From Acidobacteriaceae bacterium (lineage in GTDB: Bacteria; Acidobacteriota; Terriglobia; Terriglobales; Acidobacteriaceae): a stretch of 64,000 nucleotides of DNA. The stretch is from NCBI GenBank assembly GCA_030041045.1, contig JASHOQ010000128.1, positions 1 to 64,000 of the forward strand, in the 5' to 3' direction. The notes below the pieces were generated by a model, which saw only the letters and a list, made by a program, of their open reading frames with translations, was not told where the DNA came from and searched no databases. Position 1 is the first letter of the stretch; the number at the start of each line of letters is the position of its first letter. Positions 1 through 8,356 of this stretch are shown one piece after another. The position numbers were made by a program, and so were the translations under genes.

Positions 1-248
1 TATTTCACAGTTGCGGAAGGTGGCTTTTTCTTGGTGAAAAAGCCACTTACGGCATTTTCTGAGTTACTGTGTCCTCTTCGTTCCATCGCAAGGTCGCCGC
101 TCCCTGTAGGTCCCACCCCAGCAAGCGAGAAGCGCTTGCCGGGGACCCGGGTTGGTCGCGTCGACTCTGCTTTCCGTCTTCGGGATATAGCTACTCAGAA
201 AATGATTTAGCATCTGCGGCTTCGGGATACAGCAACTGTGAAACCGCT
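1..248 (+). repeat. MITE-like element A carrying nested element B, left end cut by window
   Basis: Element A is recognisable by its 11-bp hairpin (GTGGCTTTTTC/GAAAAAGCCAC, near 20-46) and its right arm ending ACTGTGAAACCGCT at 248. Element B (50-207) interrupts it: it begins CGGCATTTTCTGAG, ends CTCAGAAAATGATT, and has TA on both sides (48-49 and 208-209). The composite is almost identical to the one at 47412-47686. It has no coding capacity. The TA duplications and inverted termini suggest mobilisation by an IS630/Tc1-mariner transposase acting in trans (inference). Confidence 0.75.
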
Positions 249-438
249 CAAGTTTCGGCGGTACCCCCTCCCCCCCGGGGGTTTGGCGGGAAATTTCTCG
301 CCCGATTGAGCTTACCGACGGAGCTCAGCCGCAAATTCCTCTAAACATTGGGCTTGTGTGCAGGTTCCTGCGGGACAAGGAGTTAGGCGTGCGGGCGATG
401 CTTTTTGAGGGCAAGGCCCGGGAATCGCAGCCGGCCTA

Positions 439-553
439 GAGCGGTTCCACAGTACATGTAGCCGTATTTCACAGTTGCGGAAGGTGGCTTTTTCTTGGTG
501 AAAAAGCCACTTAGCGTCCGCGGCTTCGGGATACAGCAACTGTGAAACCGCTG
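439..553 (+). repeat. MITE-like element A, intact 115-bp copy
   Basis: The element is flanked by TA at 437-438 and 554-555. Its termini are inverted: AGCGGTTCCACAGT on the left and ACTGTGAAACCGCT on the right. Inside lie a second inverted pair (TTTCACAGTTGC/GCAACTGTGAAA) and a perfect 11-bp hairpin around TTGGT, so the whole unit can fold into a nested stem. There is no ORF. Confidence 0.8.
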
Positions 554-555
554 TA

Positions 556-1117
556 AAGTCATTGTGCGCCAAGTGGGGGAAATGATCTGCAAAGAAGCCA
601 TTCCAATGCTCCCAGCACAAGACGCATGGAGCCTAACCGTGTCTTCCTAGTGTAGCGTCCCAGAAGTTCGTGTCATAATCCGAGGTCGAGAAATGCAGAT
701 CCTTCGACTCACCACCCCCAAACTGAAGAGCGTTTGGGGCCCCGTTCGCTCAGGATGACAGCGGAATTTATGTCGTGAACTTCAGGGACAGGATACTAGT
801 ACAACTTGTGAAAATCAGCGGTTGAATCGGTGGGAGTTGACCCCATAGTGCCGGCCAGCAGAATTACTGTATCCGGGCGCGGGGCGGCCGGCGTTGGTTC
901 GGACGATGCAAGTACTCCCGATGGTCATCGGGGCCTCAGGTGCCCGCAATTTGGGCGGCCTGGGGGCACGATATCACTTTCTCCGCTCTTGGTAAGGTGA
1001 ATCATCTTGATTAAACTCGCGTACTTTTACGAGGCCGTTTGCACAACCAGTTTTACGGACCCTGTGCGCCGGGCGGGGGAGACGATCGGGAAGGGTGAGC
1101 AGCCTTCTGACGGCGGG
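556..1117. other. intergenic stretch without a recognisable gene
   Basis: I see no ORF with a credible start and no RNA gene here. The stretch has mixed composition. A block around 700-765 (CTTCGACTC to GCTCAGGATGACAG) looks like dispersed repeat sequence, but no second copy occurs in this window. A short ORF beginning near 1007 runs into element A and is not credible. Confidence 0.4.
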
Positions 1118-1143
1118 AAAAAAAGCCCGGCGCATGGCCGGGC
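1118..1143 (-). terminator. intrinsic terminator downstream of pstS
   Basis: Read on the minus strand, a perfect 7-bp stem (GCCCGGC/GCCGGGC, loop of five) is followed by seven T residues. It lies 142 bp after the pstS stop codon. Element A (1154-1268) sits between stop and terminator, so the terminator probably belonged closer to pstS before that insertion. Confidence 0.85.
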
Positions 1144-1153
1144 CTTGCTGCTA

Positions 1154-1268
1154 GAGCGGTTCCACAGTACATGCAGCCATATTTCACAGTTGCGGAAGGT
1201 GGCTTTTTCTTGGTGAAAAAGCCACTTAGCGTCTGCCGCTTCGGGATGCAGCAACTGTGAAACCGCTG
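1154..1268 (+). repeat. MITE-like element A, intact 115-bp copy
   Basis: Same termini and internal hairpin as the copy at 439-553, with a few substitutions, flanked by TA at 1152-1153 and 1269-1270. It separates pstS from its terminator and would be transcribed as a long hairpin in the pstS mRNA 3' untranslated region. Confidence 0.8.
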
Positions 1269-1285
1269 TAGCCTCGCCTAAAAAA

Positions 1286-2284
1286 TCAGGGAAGCGCATA
1301 GATGGTGTTAAGCACCTTGTCGGCCACATTCTGCGGCAGGGGCGCATAGGAAAGCCCGGAAGTCTCGCTTTCGCCGGACTTGATGCACCAGCTCAGGAGG
1401 TCTTTGAGAACCTTCTCTTTGGCGGCGTCTGAAGGGTGGGCGGGGATGAGCAGATAGGTGAAGCTGGAGATGGGATAGGCATCCGCTCCGGGCGCGTTGG
1501 TGATCGAGACCCGGTAGTCGGCCGGGATCTTGGCGCCGGCTGCCGCCGCCGTCACGCCGTCGATTGAGGCCTTCACCCAGTTGCCCGCGGCGTTCTTCAT
1601 GGAACCGAAGTTGATGTGGTTCTGCAGCGCATAGATCAGCTCCACGTAGCCGATGGCGCCGGGCAACTGGCGCACCAGGCCGGCCACACCCTCATTGCCC
1701 TTGCCGCCCACGCCTACGGGCCAGTTGGGCGATGTGCCCTTGCCCGGGCCATTCGCCCAGTCCGGGCTCACCTTGCTCAGGTAGTCGGTGAAGATGAAGC
1801 TGGTGCCGCTGCCGTCAGAGCGGTGCACCACGATGATTTTCTGGTCAGGCAGATGCACGCCGGCGTTGTCTTTGGCAATGCGCGAATCGTTCCAGTTGGT
1901 GATCTTGTTCAGGTAGATGTCGGCGAGCACGTCGGGACTGAAATTGAGATCGTTGACGCCGGGAACGTTGAAGATGGGGACAACGGCGCCCAGAACCGTG
2001 GGAATGTGAACGAGCTTGATGGGCGAGCTCGAGAGCATCTGGTCGGTCATGGGCATGTCTGACGCGCCGAAGTCCACCAGGCCCTTGGTCACCTGGCTGA
2101 TGCCGCCGCCCGAGCCGATGGACTGGTAGTTGATCTCGACGCCGGAGTGCGCGGCGCTGTACTCAGTGAACCACTTGGAATAAATCGGGTAAGGAAATGT
2201 GGCGCCCGCTCCAGTCAGCTTTTGTGCCTGCGCCGAAGTCAAGGCCACGAGAAACAACGCAACAGCAACCCATGCTTTCTTCAT
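1286..2284 (-). CDS. pstS: phosphate ABC transporter substrate-binding protein PstS
   Basis: Periplasmic phosphate-binding protein that delivers phosphate to the PstCAB importer and influences PhoR signalling. The 332-residue product starts at the ATG at 2284, preceded by a GAGAGG-type ribosome site, and has a typical Sec signal peptide (MKKAWVAVALFLVALTSAQA). Family motifs are visible: LTGAGATFPYPIYSKW near the mature N-terminus, an SGGGISQVTKG segment, DFGASDMPM, and RSDGSGTSFIFTDYL in the second lobe. It follows phoB and phoR on the same strand. No pstC, pstA, pstB or phoU occurs in the window and an intrinsic terminator follows, so the permease must be encoded elsewhere. Confidence 0.95.
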   Translation of the reverse strand: MKKAWVAVALFLVALTSAQAQKLTGAGATFPYPIYSKWFTEYSAAHSGVEINYQSIGSGGGISQVTKGLVDFGASDMPMTDQMLSSSPIKLVHIPTVLGAVVPIFNVPGVNDLNFSPDVLADIYLNKITNWNDSRIAKDNAGVHLPDQKIIVVHRSDGSGTSFIFTDYLSKVSPDWANGPGKGTSPNWPVGVGGKGNEGVAGLVRQLPGAIGYVELIYALQNHINFGSMKNAAGNWVKASIDGVTAAAAGAKIPADYRVSITNAPGADAYPISSFTYLLIPAHPSDAAKEKVLKDLLSWCIKSGESETSGLSYAPLPQNVADKVLNTIYALP

Positions 2285-2494
2285 CCTCTCACTCCCATTT
2301 TTCGGATTTCCTGCCGGGTTCATTCTCTATGGGGATTGTTACGGAAGCATGAATTCACGGGGATTTCAAGGAGTTGGGCCGGCGCTGAGGCGCAGTGCGC
2401 GGTGCGGATGACACTGGCGCGCTTGAAGAGAAAGGCGAAGCCGCGCCCAGCGGCCTTGTTTCTGTGTACCAACCGGAACAAGCAAGACGGCCGC

Positions 2495-3928
2495 TCAGGA
2501 AGCGGCTTCCGGCACCGGGGCGGGCATGGTGGAGGGTGCGGCAGGCGGCGGCTGCACCGGCGCCAGCGGCAGCGTGAAGTGAAACGAGGCGCCGCTGCCC
2601 AGATCGCTTTCCGCCCAGATGTGACCGCCGTGGGCCTGCACGATGTGCTTGACGATGGCGAGGCCGAGGCCGGTTCCGCCGGACTCGCGGGAGCGCGCTT
2701 TGTCCACGCGATAGAAGCGCTCGAAGATGCGCTCCAGATGCTCGGAAGCGATGCCGGGGCCGAAATCCTGGATGGTGAACTGCACCTCATTTGCGAGCTC
2801 GCGCGCGCCCACGCGAATGCGCTTGCCTTCTTTGGCATACTTGAGCGAATTCTCAATGAGATTGCCGAAGACCTGGTTCATGGCGTCGGGATCGGCCATC
2901 ACCAGCGCCTCCGGCGCGCCGGCTGACTGCAGCTTGATGCCGGAATCGACGAGCAGGCCGCCGAGGGATTCGATCGCATCCTTCACCAGGGCGCTGGAGC
3001 GCATGGGCTGCAGGCTGAGCTTGTAGTCGGGGCTCTCTACGCTGGCCAGGGCGAGCAGATCTTCGGTGAGCCGGTTCATGCGCGAGGCATTCTTGAGAAT
3101 GATGGCGAGGAATTCGCGCGTGGTCGCCGAGCCGGGATTGGGATCTTCGATGAGCGTCTCCACGTAACCCTGAATGGAGGTGAGCGGGGTGCGCAGCTCG
3201 TGGCTCACGTTGGCGACGAATTCGCGGCGGGATTGCTGCGCGGCTTCAATGCCGGTGACGTCATGGAGAACCACCAGCGCGCCGCCCGAGGGCAGGGGCG
3301 CGGCATTGATCTCAAAGACGCGGCCGTGCGCCAGGGAGCCGGCGCGACCGAAGCAGAGCTCCCGGCGCTCCAGCGCCACGCGCACGCACGAGAGCAGCTC
3401 GGGGTCGCGGACCGCGTGAATGAGCGGGCGGCCGGGCCGGATCTGCATGCCGGCGATGCGCTGCATGACCGCGTTCGACCAGCGCACCAGGCCTTCCGCA
3501 GTGACCGCCACCACGGCCTCCTGCATGGAGTCAAGCATCACCGCGAGCTCGTGGCGGCTGCTTTCGAGCTCGGCGAAGTCCTGGCCCAGGCGCTCGGCGG
3601 TCCGGTTCAAGGCCGCTTCCATCGGCGAAAGCTCATCCCGGCTGGTCTCATTGAGCCGCGCGGAGAGGTCGCCGTCAGCGATGCGCCGGGCGAAGTTCAT
3701 CACCTGCTGCAGCCGCCCGGAGATGCGCAGGGACATCCATGCCGCAATGGGCAGCGCCACCGCCAGGGCAATCACGCCGGACCAGAACGCCTCGTGGCCC
3801 AGCGAGTGCAGCGTGGCGCCGGCCGTGTGCTCCACAAACCCGCGGAAAAGAACCTCCATCACCAGCGTCTGAAGAGCCAGCAGAAGGAAGAAAAGACCGA
3901 GAAGCTTGATAAAAACCTTGGAAGTCAT
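2495..3928 (-). CDS. phoR: phosphate-regulon sensor histidine kinase PhoR
   Basis: Membrane histidine kinase, 477 residues, expected to phosphorylate the neighbouring PhoB-type regulator under phosphate limitation. It has two N-terminal membrane segments (about residues 9-30 and 47-70), a HAMP region (about 70-120), a PAS domain (about 125-225), then HisKA with the phospho-acceptor motif FVANVSHELRTPL, and HATPase_c with N-box NLIENSLKYA, DFGPGI and GTGLGLAIVKHI. The C-terminus is proline- and alanine-rich. Only a short extracytoplasmic loop lies between the membrane segments, typical of PhoR, which senses through the Pst system rather than binding phosphate itself. Gene order with pstS and phoB supports the name. 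Confidence 0.92.
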   Translation of the reverse strand: MTSKVFIKLLGLFFLLLALQTLVMEVLFRGFVEHTAGATLHSLGHEAFWSGVIALAVALPIAAWMSLRISGRLQQVMNFARRIADGDLSARLNETSRDELSPMEAALNRTAERLGQDFAELESSRHELAVMLDSMQEAVVAVTAEGLVRWSNAVMQRIAGMQIRPGRPLIHAVRDPELLSCVRVALERRELCFGRAGSLAHGRVFEINAAPLPSGGALVVLHDVTGIEAAQQSRREFVANVSHELRTPLTSIQGYVETLIEDPNPGSATTREFLAIILKNASRMNRLTEDLLALASVESPDYKLSLQPMRSSALVKDAIESLGGLLVDSGIKLQSAGAPEALVMADPDAMNQVFGNLIENSLKYAKEGKRIRVGARELANEVQFTIQDFGPGIASEHLERIFERFYRVDKARSRESGGTGLGLAIVKHIVQAHGGHIWAESDLGSGASFHFTLPLAPVQPPPAAPSTMPAPVPEAAS

Positions 3929-4057
3929 CGGGCCCTTTCCCCTCCCATTTTGCCCGTTCCGGAGGCTGGCGAATCATCGATCGCGCAAGGCATTGAACAT
4001 AGGGTGTTTCCGGCATCGGCAAAGGAAAACGGGAAAATCGCCTCGGGGTTCCGGCGA

Positions 4058-4756
4058 TCAATCGCTTCTGGGCAATTCAAATCGATAACCGGCTCCGCGC
4101 ACCGTTTTCAAATAGCGCGGATTCTCCGGATCGAGCTCGATCTTTTCGCGGATGCGGCGCACATACACGTCAACGGAGCGGGGCGTGACGAAGCGGGCAT
4201 CGCCCCACACCGCGTCCAGAAGATGGTCGCGGCTGAAGACGCGGCCTGGATGCCGCGCCAGGTAATCGAGCAGGCGGAATTCGGTGGCGGTGGTGGTGGT
4301 CAGCTCGCCGCGAACCTTCAACTGCATGGCGCTGGCGTCGATGACAATCTCCTCAAAACTGATCACTGCGGGCGTGGCCGGGCGCTCGAAGCGGCGCAGC
4401 ACGGCTTTGACGCGGGCCACGAGCTCGCGCGTCGAAAAGGGCTTGGTGATGTAGTCGTCGGCGCCCAGCTCGAGACCCAGCACGCGGTCGTTTTCGCCGG
4501 CGCGCGCGGTGAGAAAGATGATGGGCACCGTGGACAGCCCGTTGTGGTTGCGCAGGCGCCGGCAAACGTCGAGCCCGTCGCCGCCGGGAACCATGATGTC
4601 GAGCAGAAACAGCGCGGGCGGCTTGCGCTCCGCATCGGGAATCAGGCTGGTTGGAGTGTGGAAGAGGCGCGCCTCAAAGCCCGCCGCCTCAAGGTGATGC
4701 TGCACGAGCCGCGAGATATCGGCATCGTCTTCCAGAACAAACACGGATTGGCTCAA
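4058..4756 (-). CDS. phoB: PhoB-type response regulator (OmpR family)
   Basis: Transcription factor with an N-terminal receiver domain (EDDADISR acid pocket, LLDIMVPGGDGL with phospho-acceptor Asp, LTARA, and Lys in TKPFSTREL) and a C-terminal winged helix ending RTVRGAGYRFELP. The frame is open up to 4840, but the best start is the TTG at 4756, which has GCGAGGG nine bases upstream and puts the receiver four residues from the start (232 residues, normal length). Upstream ATG codons would add an N-terminus not seen in this family. It is first in the phoB-phoR-pstS set; 129 bp separate it from phoR. Confidence 0.9.
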   Translation of the reverse strand: MSQSVFVLEDDADISRLVQHHLEAAGFEARLFHTPTSLIPDAERKPPALFLLDIMVPGGDGLDVCRRLRNHNGLSTVPIIFLTARAGENDRVLGLELGADDYITKPFSTRELVARVKAVLRRFERPATPAVISFEEIVIDASAMQLKVRGELTTTTATEFRLLDYLARHPGRVFSRDHLLDAVWGDARFVTPRSVDVYVRRIREKIELDPENPRYLKTVRGAGYRFELPRSD

Positions 4757-4888
4757 ACGGTCAGCCCTCGCCCCGGCGAAGGTTAAAAAACGGGAAACAG
4801 AGACGCCGAGACCCATGAACAGAGTAATGCACGGAGGCAAACAGATTGCAAACGTTTGATGAATTTGGCCCGCCGGGCCAAGGGCCGC

Positions 4889-6211
4889 TCAGCGCGAATC
4901 TTCAACGGCTTTGAGCGGCACCGGCAGCGGCTCTTTGGAGCGAAGAGAGGCAGGAATGGATGGCTCCGCGACAAACGTGCGCAGCGGGATTCGGGGAGCG
5001 ATCGCCGCCGCTGCCTGCCGGCTGATCTGCGCGTCCGTGCCCGAGGCCGGGTCGGCCGATCCGCTGCTTTGACCCGCCCTCCGGCGATTGCGGCGTTTGC
5101 GCACCTCGTCGGAGGCAACCAGGATGAGCACCGTAAAGGTGACGGCAACCAGCAAAATGGCCACCAGTCCGTGCAACTGCTCGAGCGGCGCGCCCACACC
5201 GTCGCCCACGTCTCGAACCAGGAGCGCGAGACCAACGAAGACGAAGAGGAGGTGGGTGCAGAAGACGCGCAGAGAAGCTCTGCCCAGAGTCAGAAACGGT
5301 TCCACGGCCACGAATTTGACCAGATGGCGGCGCAGCCAGTAAACGACGATGGTAAACGTGACCATATTGAGGACGCGCAAAGGCCCGATCTGCCACTTGT
5401 CGAGTGGAATGTCGAGCGCCTGCCAGGTCAGGTGCGCTCCCCACCAGCCCCAGCGAATGCCCACGAAGAACAGGCACAGCAGGCACGAGGCGATGGCCAG
5501 CCAGCCCGGCGGATCGCCAAACGTCTCGCGCCGTGTGGCGGACCGCGCTCCCACCCACAGCCCCACAATCCAGATCGCCTGCCAGGCGAAGAGATTGAAG
5601 GCGCCGGTTTCCTGGATGGGAATTTTGAGATGGGTGAGATGGACAACCCAGTTGTGCACCAGGTCGCGCAGGCCAAACTGGGCCAGCAGCCAGACGCATG
5701 CGCTCAAAAACAAAATCTTCTTCCATCCGCAGCGCACCGCGGCCGAGAGCAGCACGGGCGTGAAGAAGAGAAAGATTACGTACATGGGAAGAATGTCGAG
5801 CAGCGGCGGGCAGTAAAGCAGCAGCACCGAGCCGATGATGGCGACAAACGGGTGCGCGAGATAGAAATCGAGAAGATTCGAGATGGCCGCCTTGTGCGTA
5901 TGCACGGCAAACGCAGCAGCAACCGTAAACACCAGCGCGAGCATGACCAGGTGATAGCCGTAGATCTGGAGCGATCGCTTCCACAGGCGGCTGCGCACGC
6001 CCGAGGCGTCCTCGACCAGTTCCCGGAAATAAAGGCGGCCGACGAGGAGCGCAGAAATGAAGACGAATCCTTCGGCCGAGGAAATGAAGCCGATGGGCGA
6101 ATTGACAAAATCGCTGAAATGCGTGGGCAGATGGGTGAGCGTCATCCAGACCAGGAAGAGCCCGCGCAACGCATCGAGTTCAGGCCGGCGTTCAAGACGG
6201 GGAAGCTGCAT
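4889..6211 (-). CDS. opgC: OpgC-type multispanning acyltransferase
   Basis: Integral membrane protein of the OpgC family, 440 residues, with about ten hydrophobic segments. In proteobacteria OpgC adds succinyl groups to osmoregulated periplasmic glucans; the substrate here is unknown. The N-terminus RRPELDALRGLFLVWMTLTH is the diagnostic start of the OpgC fold, followed by SSAEGFVFISALLVG. A hydrophilic tail rich in Arg, Ala and Ser covers roughly the last 70 residues. The ATG at 6211 is chosen because longer frames run into the downstream end of the TROVE gene; no strong ribosome site is visible. No opgG or opgH lies nearby, so a role in another surface glycan is possible. Confidence 0.75.
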   Translation of the reverse strand: MQLPRLERRPELDALRGLFLVWMTLTHLPTHFSDFVNSPIGFISSAEGFVFISALLVGRLYFRELVEDASGVRSRLWKRSLQIYGYHLVMLALVFTVAAAFAVHTHKAAISNLLDFYLAHPFVAIIGSVLLLYCPPLLDILPMYVIFLFFTPVLLSAAVRCGWKKILFLSACVWLLAQFGLRDLVHNWVVHLTHLKIPIQETGAFNLFAWQAIWIVGLWVGARSATRRETFGDPPGWLAIASCLLCLFFVGIRWGWWGAHLTWQALDIPLDKWQIGPLRVLNMVTFTIVVYWLRRHLVKFVAVEPFLTLGRASLRVFCTHLLFVFVGLALLVRDVGDGVGAPLEQLHGLVAILLVAVTFTVLILVASDEVRKRRNRRRAGQSSGSADPASGTDAQISRQAAAAIAPRIPLRTFVAEPSIPASLRSKEPLPVPLKAVEDSR

Positions 6212-6377
6212 AGGCACACGGATTCGGCGTCGGGCGCAACGCGCCGATAGCTCATTAGACGCGAGCCGCCGGTACCGGTTGTCCGGCTGTTGACCGGGCA
6301 AAAATCCGCAGTCCCAGCGGCAACTTGCATGCCGCCCGCGGACTCCGGTGAGTTTTTCTTTTGATTTACGTAGCGGC

Positions 6378-7793
6378 TCAGGCAACCGAAACGCCATCGG
6401 CCCGCTCGAGTTCGACGATGTAGTCCACCACCGCCTCGCTCCAGCCATCGATGTGCGTCCACTCGCCGTAGCCGATGCCGTTCTTGAAGCTGGCCACGTT
6501 AATCAGGTAGTTGGTCCGGCCGAACGGATGCGCGCTGGAGGGCTTGTTCACCAGGTCGCAATCCTGCTCATCGGTAATCACGATGATTCTGTCCGCCTCG
6601 CCTCTCTCCTGCTTGCCGACATAGTCAATAACCTGCTTCAGGAAGATTCCGCCGCCACCGATCGCGCGCGCGGTCTTCTCATAGGCGAGCAGGTCGCGCA
6701 AGGCGAAGCCACGCCGCGGCGGAACAAGCATGGTTGCATGAATCCGCTTTCCGTCATCTCCCGCGGTTGCATAAACGGCGATTTCCTCCGAGATCTCCCG
6801 CAAGAGCATGGCAAGGGCGGCGGCCGCGCTCAGCCGGTCAAGCTCAGACTTACGTGAAATCTGCCCGTGCATTGAGCCGGAGCAATCGACAATCAGAACC
6901 GTCTTTCCCGCCAGCTTCCCGTAGCCTTCGAGACATTTGAACATCGCCTTCTCCAACTCGGGCTCCAGCCCGGGCGCGTGCTTGGCCGCGGAGACAAAGC
7001 GGAAGGGCAGGATTCGTTCGGCCTTCATCGCTCGCAGTCCCTCGCGCATCAGGTCCAGCTCCACGCCGGCCTTCTGCATATTGCGCAGGTTGCGCAGCAG
7101 GGCCATCGCGCCGAGCTTGCGGTCTGCCAGCAACCGTTCCCAGATCTCGCGCTTGTCGATGCGCCGGCCCTGACTGTCGCGGCCAGCCGCCGAAAGCGCC
7201 ACCTCCCACGTATCCGGCGTCGCCAGCTCATTCGCCGCCAGCCGCTTCCACAGCGCCGCCTGCGTCCCGTCCACCGGGCGCGCGTGCGACAGAAAGAGCA
7301 CGTCGCGCAGGCGAACCACGCCGGCGCGGTCGTACTTGGCCAGCTGGTACTCGTCGAACTTGGCGAATGCAGCGGCGAGCCCCTTTTTGACCTGCGCCGA
7401 AAGCGGCTGGCGCCCCGCAGCCCAGTAAATGGCCACAAACTCGCTCAGCTCATCGGCGCGCTGGATCACGCGCGCCAGGGTCTGAGCCACCAATGCGCGA
7501 TGGGTGGCATGACGCGCCATCTCCCGCACCAGCAGCAACGGTGCGTGCCGCAGCTTCATGCGCTCGCGCGCCTCGATGGCCAGCGCGGCTACCTGGGCCG
7601 GGGCCACCTGCGGCACCAGCTCGTGGATGCGCCCGGCAATCTGCACGCCATCTTCATAGAACTCGCCCTCCCACAACATGCAGGAGAGGACCGAGCGGCG
7701 CAGTGCCTGCTCGGGCGCAATCACGCTGGCGCGGGCTCCCTCGTGGGTCCGCGGCCCGGTCCTCTTCGCGTGCTTCAAAATGTTCAGGCGCAT
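6378..7793 (-). CDS. rsr: Ro60/Rsr-like TROVE-vWA RNA-binding protein
   Basis: Bacterial orthologue type of Ro60, the ring-shaped RNA-binding protein that holds Y RNAs and misfolded or damaged RNAs and works with exoribonucleases in RNA quality control. The 471-residue protein has an N-terminal alpha-helical HEAT-like TROVE region (about 15-290) and a C-terminal von Willebrand A domain. The MIDAS motif is intact: VDCSGSMHG with D303, S305, S307, and ITDEQD near 405-411. The ATG at 7793 has AAGGAAG upstream. Downstream in transcription is opgC; upstream are a tRNA-like element, a four-Cys protein and six further tRNA-sized elements, all on the same strand, which resembles the known linkage of rsr with Y-RNA genes. 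No rtcB or rtcA is present. Confidence 0.9.
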   Translation of the reverse strand: MRLNILKHAKRTGPRTHEGARASVIAPEQALRRSVLSCMLWEGEFYEDGVQIAGRIHELVPQVAPAQVAALAIEARERMKLRHAPLLLVREMARHATHRALVAQTLARVIQRADELSEFVAIYWAAGRQPLSAQVKKGLAAAFAKFDEYQLAKYDRAGVVRLRDVLFLSHARPVDGTQAALWKRLAANELATPDTWEVALSAAGRDSQGRRIDKREIWERLLADRKLGAMALLRNLRNMQKAGVELDLMREGLRAMKAERILPFRFVSAAKHAPGLEPELEKAMFKCLEGYGKLAGKTVLIVDCSGSMHGQISRKSELDRLSAAAALAMLLREISEEIAVYATAGDDGKRIHATMLVPPRRGFALRDLLAYEKTARAIGGGGIFLKQVIDYVGKQERGEADRIIVITDEQDCDLVNKPSSAHPFGRTNYLINVASFKNGIGYGEWTHIDGWSEAVVDYIVELERADGVSVA

Positions 7794-7879
7794 CGTGCTC
7801 TTCCTTTCTGCTCATGCACAACCTTGCCGGGGAAAAATCGGACGCGGCATTTGACACCGGCGCGCGCATCGCTGCGCAC

Positions 7880-7955
7880 ATCGGCGGCAGGATTCGAACC
7901 TGCACCACCGCTTTAGCGGTCTTCTGCCATTGAAGTATCCGTGCCCTGCGCCACC
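7880..7955 (-). ncRNA. tRNA-like element 1 (76 nt) upstream of rsr
   Basis: Read on the minus strand: a 7-bp acceptor-like helix (GGTGGCG/CGCCGAT, one mismatch) abuts a perfect T-arm (GCAGG, loop TTCGAAT, CCTGC) exactly as in tRNA. The centre has a D-arm-like hairpin (CTTC, loop AATGGCA, GAAG; 7921-7935) and a five-bp hairpin with only a four-base loop where the anticodon arm should be (7907-7920). Without a seven-base anticodon loop it cannot decode, so a tRNA mimic or Y-RNA module fits better than a tRNA. It lies 86 bp before the rsr start and may be part of the rsr transcript. Confidence 0.65.
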
Positions 7956-7966
7956 GGCAGGTGCTT

Positions 7967-8332
7967 TCACTCCCGTTCAAGCTCGGCAGCTATCTCCGCT
8001 TCGCCCTCCTCGCCCGCATCCTTTCCTTTTTCCTGCGCCGCCGCGGGGCAAGCCTCGGCAACGGCCGCAAATCCTTTCGTCCGCGCAGAGACAGGTCTCG
8101 CCGGCACGCGGATGGCCAGCTTCTCCATCTGCCTCCAGCTCGGACGATGCTTGTCATCGAAGCCGGTGCAGTCGAGCATGACAAACGGGACCACCATATC
8201 GGGGTACGTCTTGTTGCAGATCACCAGCCGATCCGACTCACGATAGCCGGTCATGGCCTGGGCCCAGGTGCAACGCAGGCACAGGTGCGCATTGCCCATC
8301 GGCATTCCGTTTTTGATGTTCACTCTGCTCAC
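7967..8332 (-). CDS. small four-cysteine protein of the TROVE locus, function unknown
   Basis: I do not recognise this family. The 121-residue product starts at GTG 8332; ATG codons at 8305 and 8299 are alternatives, and ribosome sites are weak for all. The first 75 residues look like a compact domain with four cysteines (C18-x2-C21, C39, C55), which could bind one zinc ion, and a conserved-looking block PFVMLDCTGFDDKHRPSW. The last 35 residues are Ala/Glu/Lys-rich and probably disordered. It sits between two tRNA-like elements and upstream of rsr on the same strand, so an RNA-related or Ro-partner role is a reasonable guess, but nothing in the sequence proves it. Confidence 0.55.
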   Translation of the reverse strand: MSRVNIKNGMPMGNAHLCLRCTWAQAMTGYRESDRLVICNKTYPDMVVPFVMLDCTGFDDKHRPSWRQMEKLAIRVPARPVSARTKGFAAVAEACPAAAQEKGKDAGEEGEAEIAAELERE

Positions 8333-8356
8333 GTCTGTCTCTTTTCTATCCGGATT

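Noticed and set aside
1007-1216. 69-codon ORF at the left end
   Set aside because: Its last third is the repeat element A; the same frame end occurs in the other A copies.
4856-6250. 464-codon plus-strand open frame
   Set aside because: It is antisense to the OpgC-like membrane protein and is full of Gln, His and Arg, as expected of the complement of hydrophobic codons.
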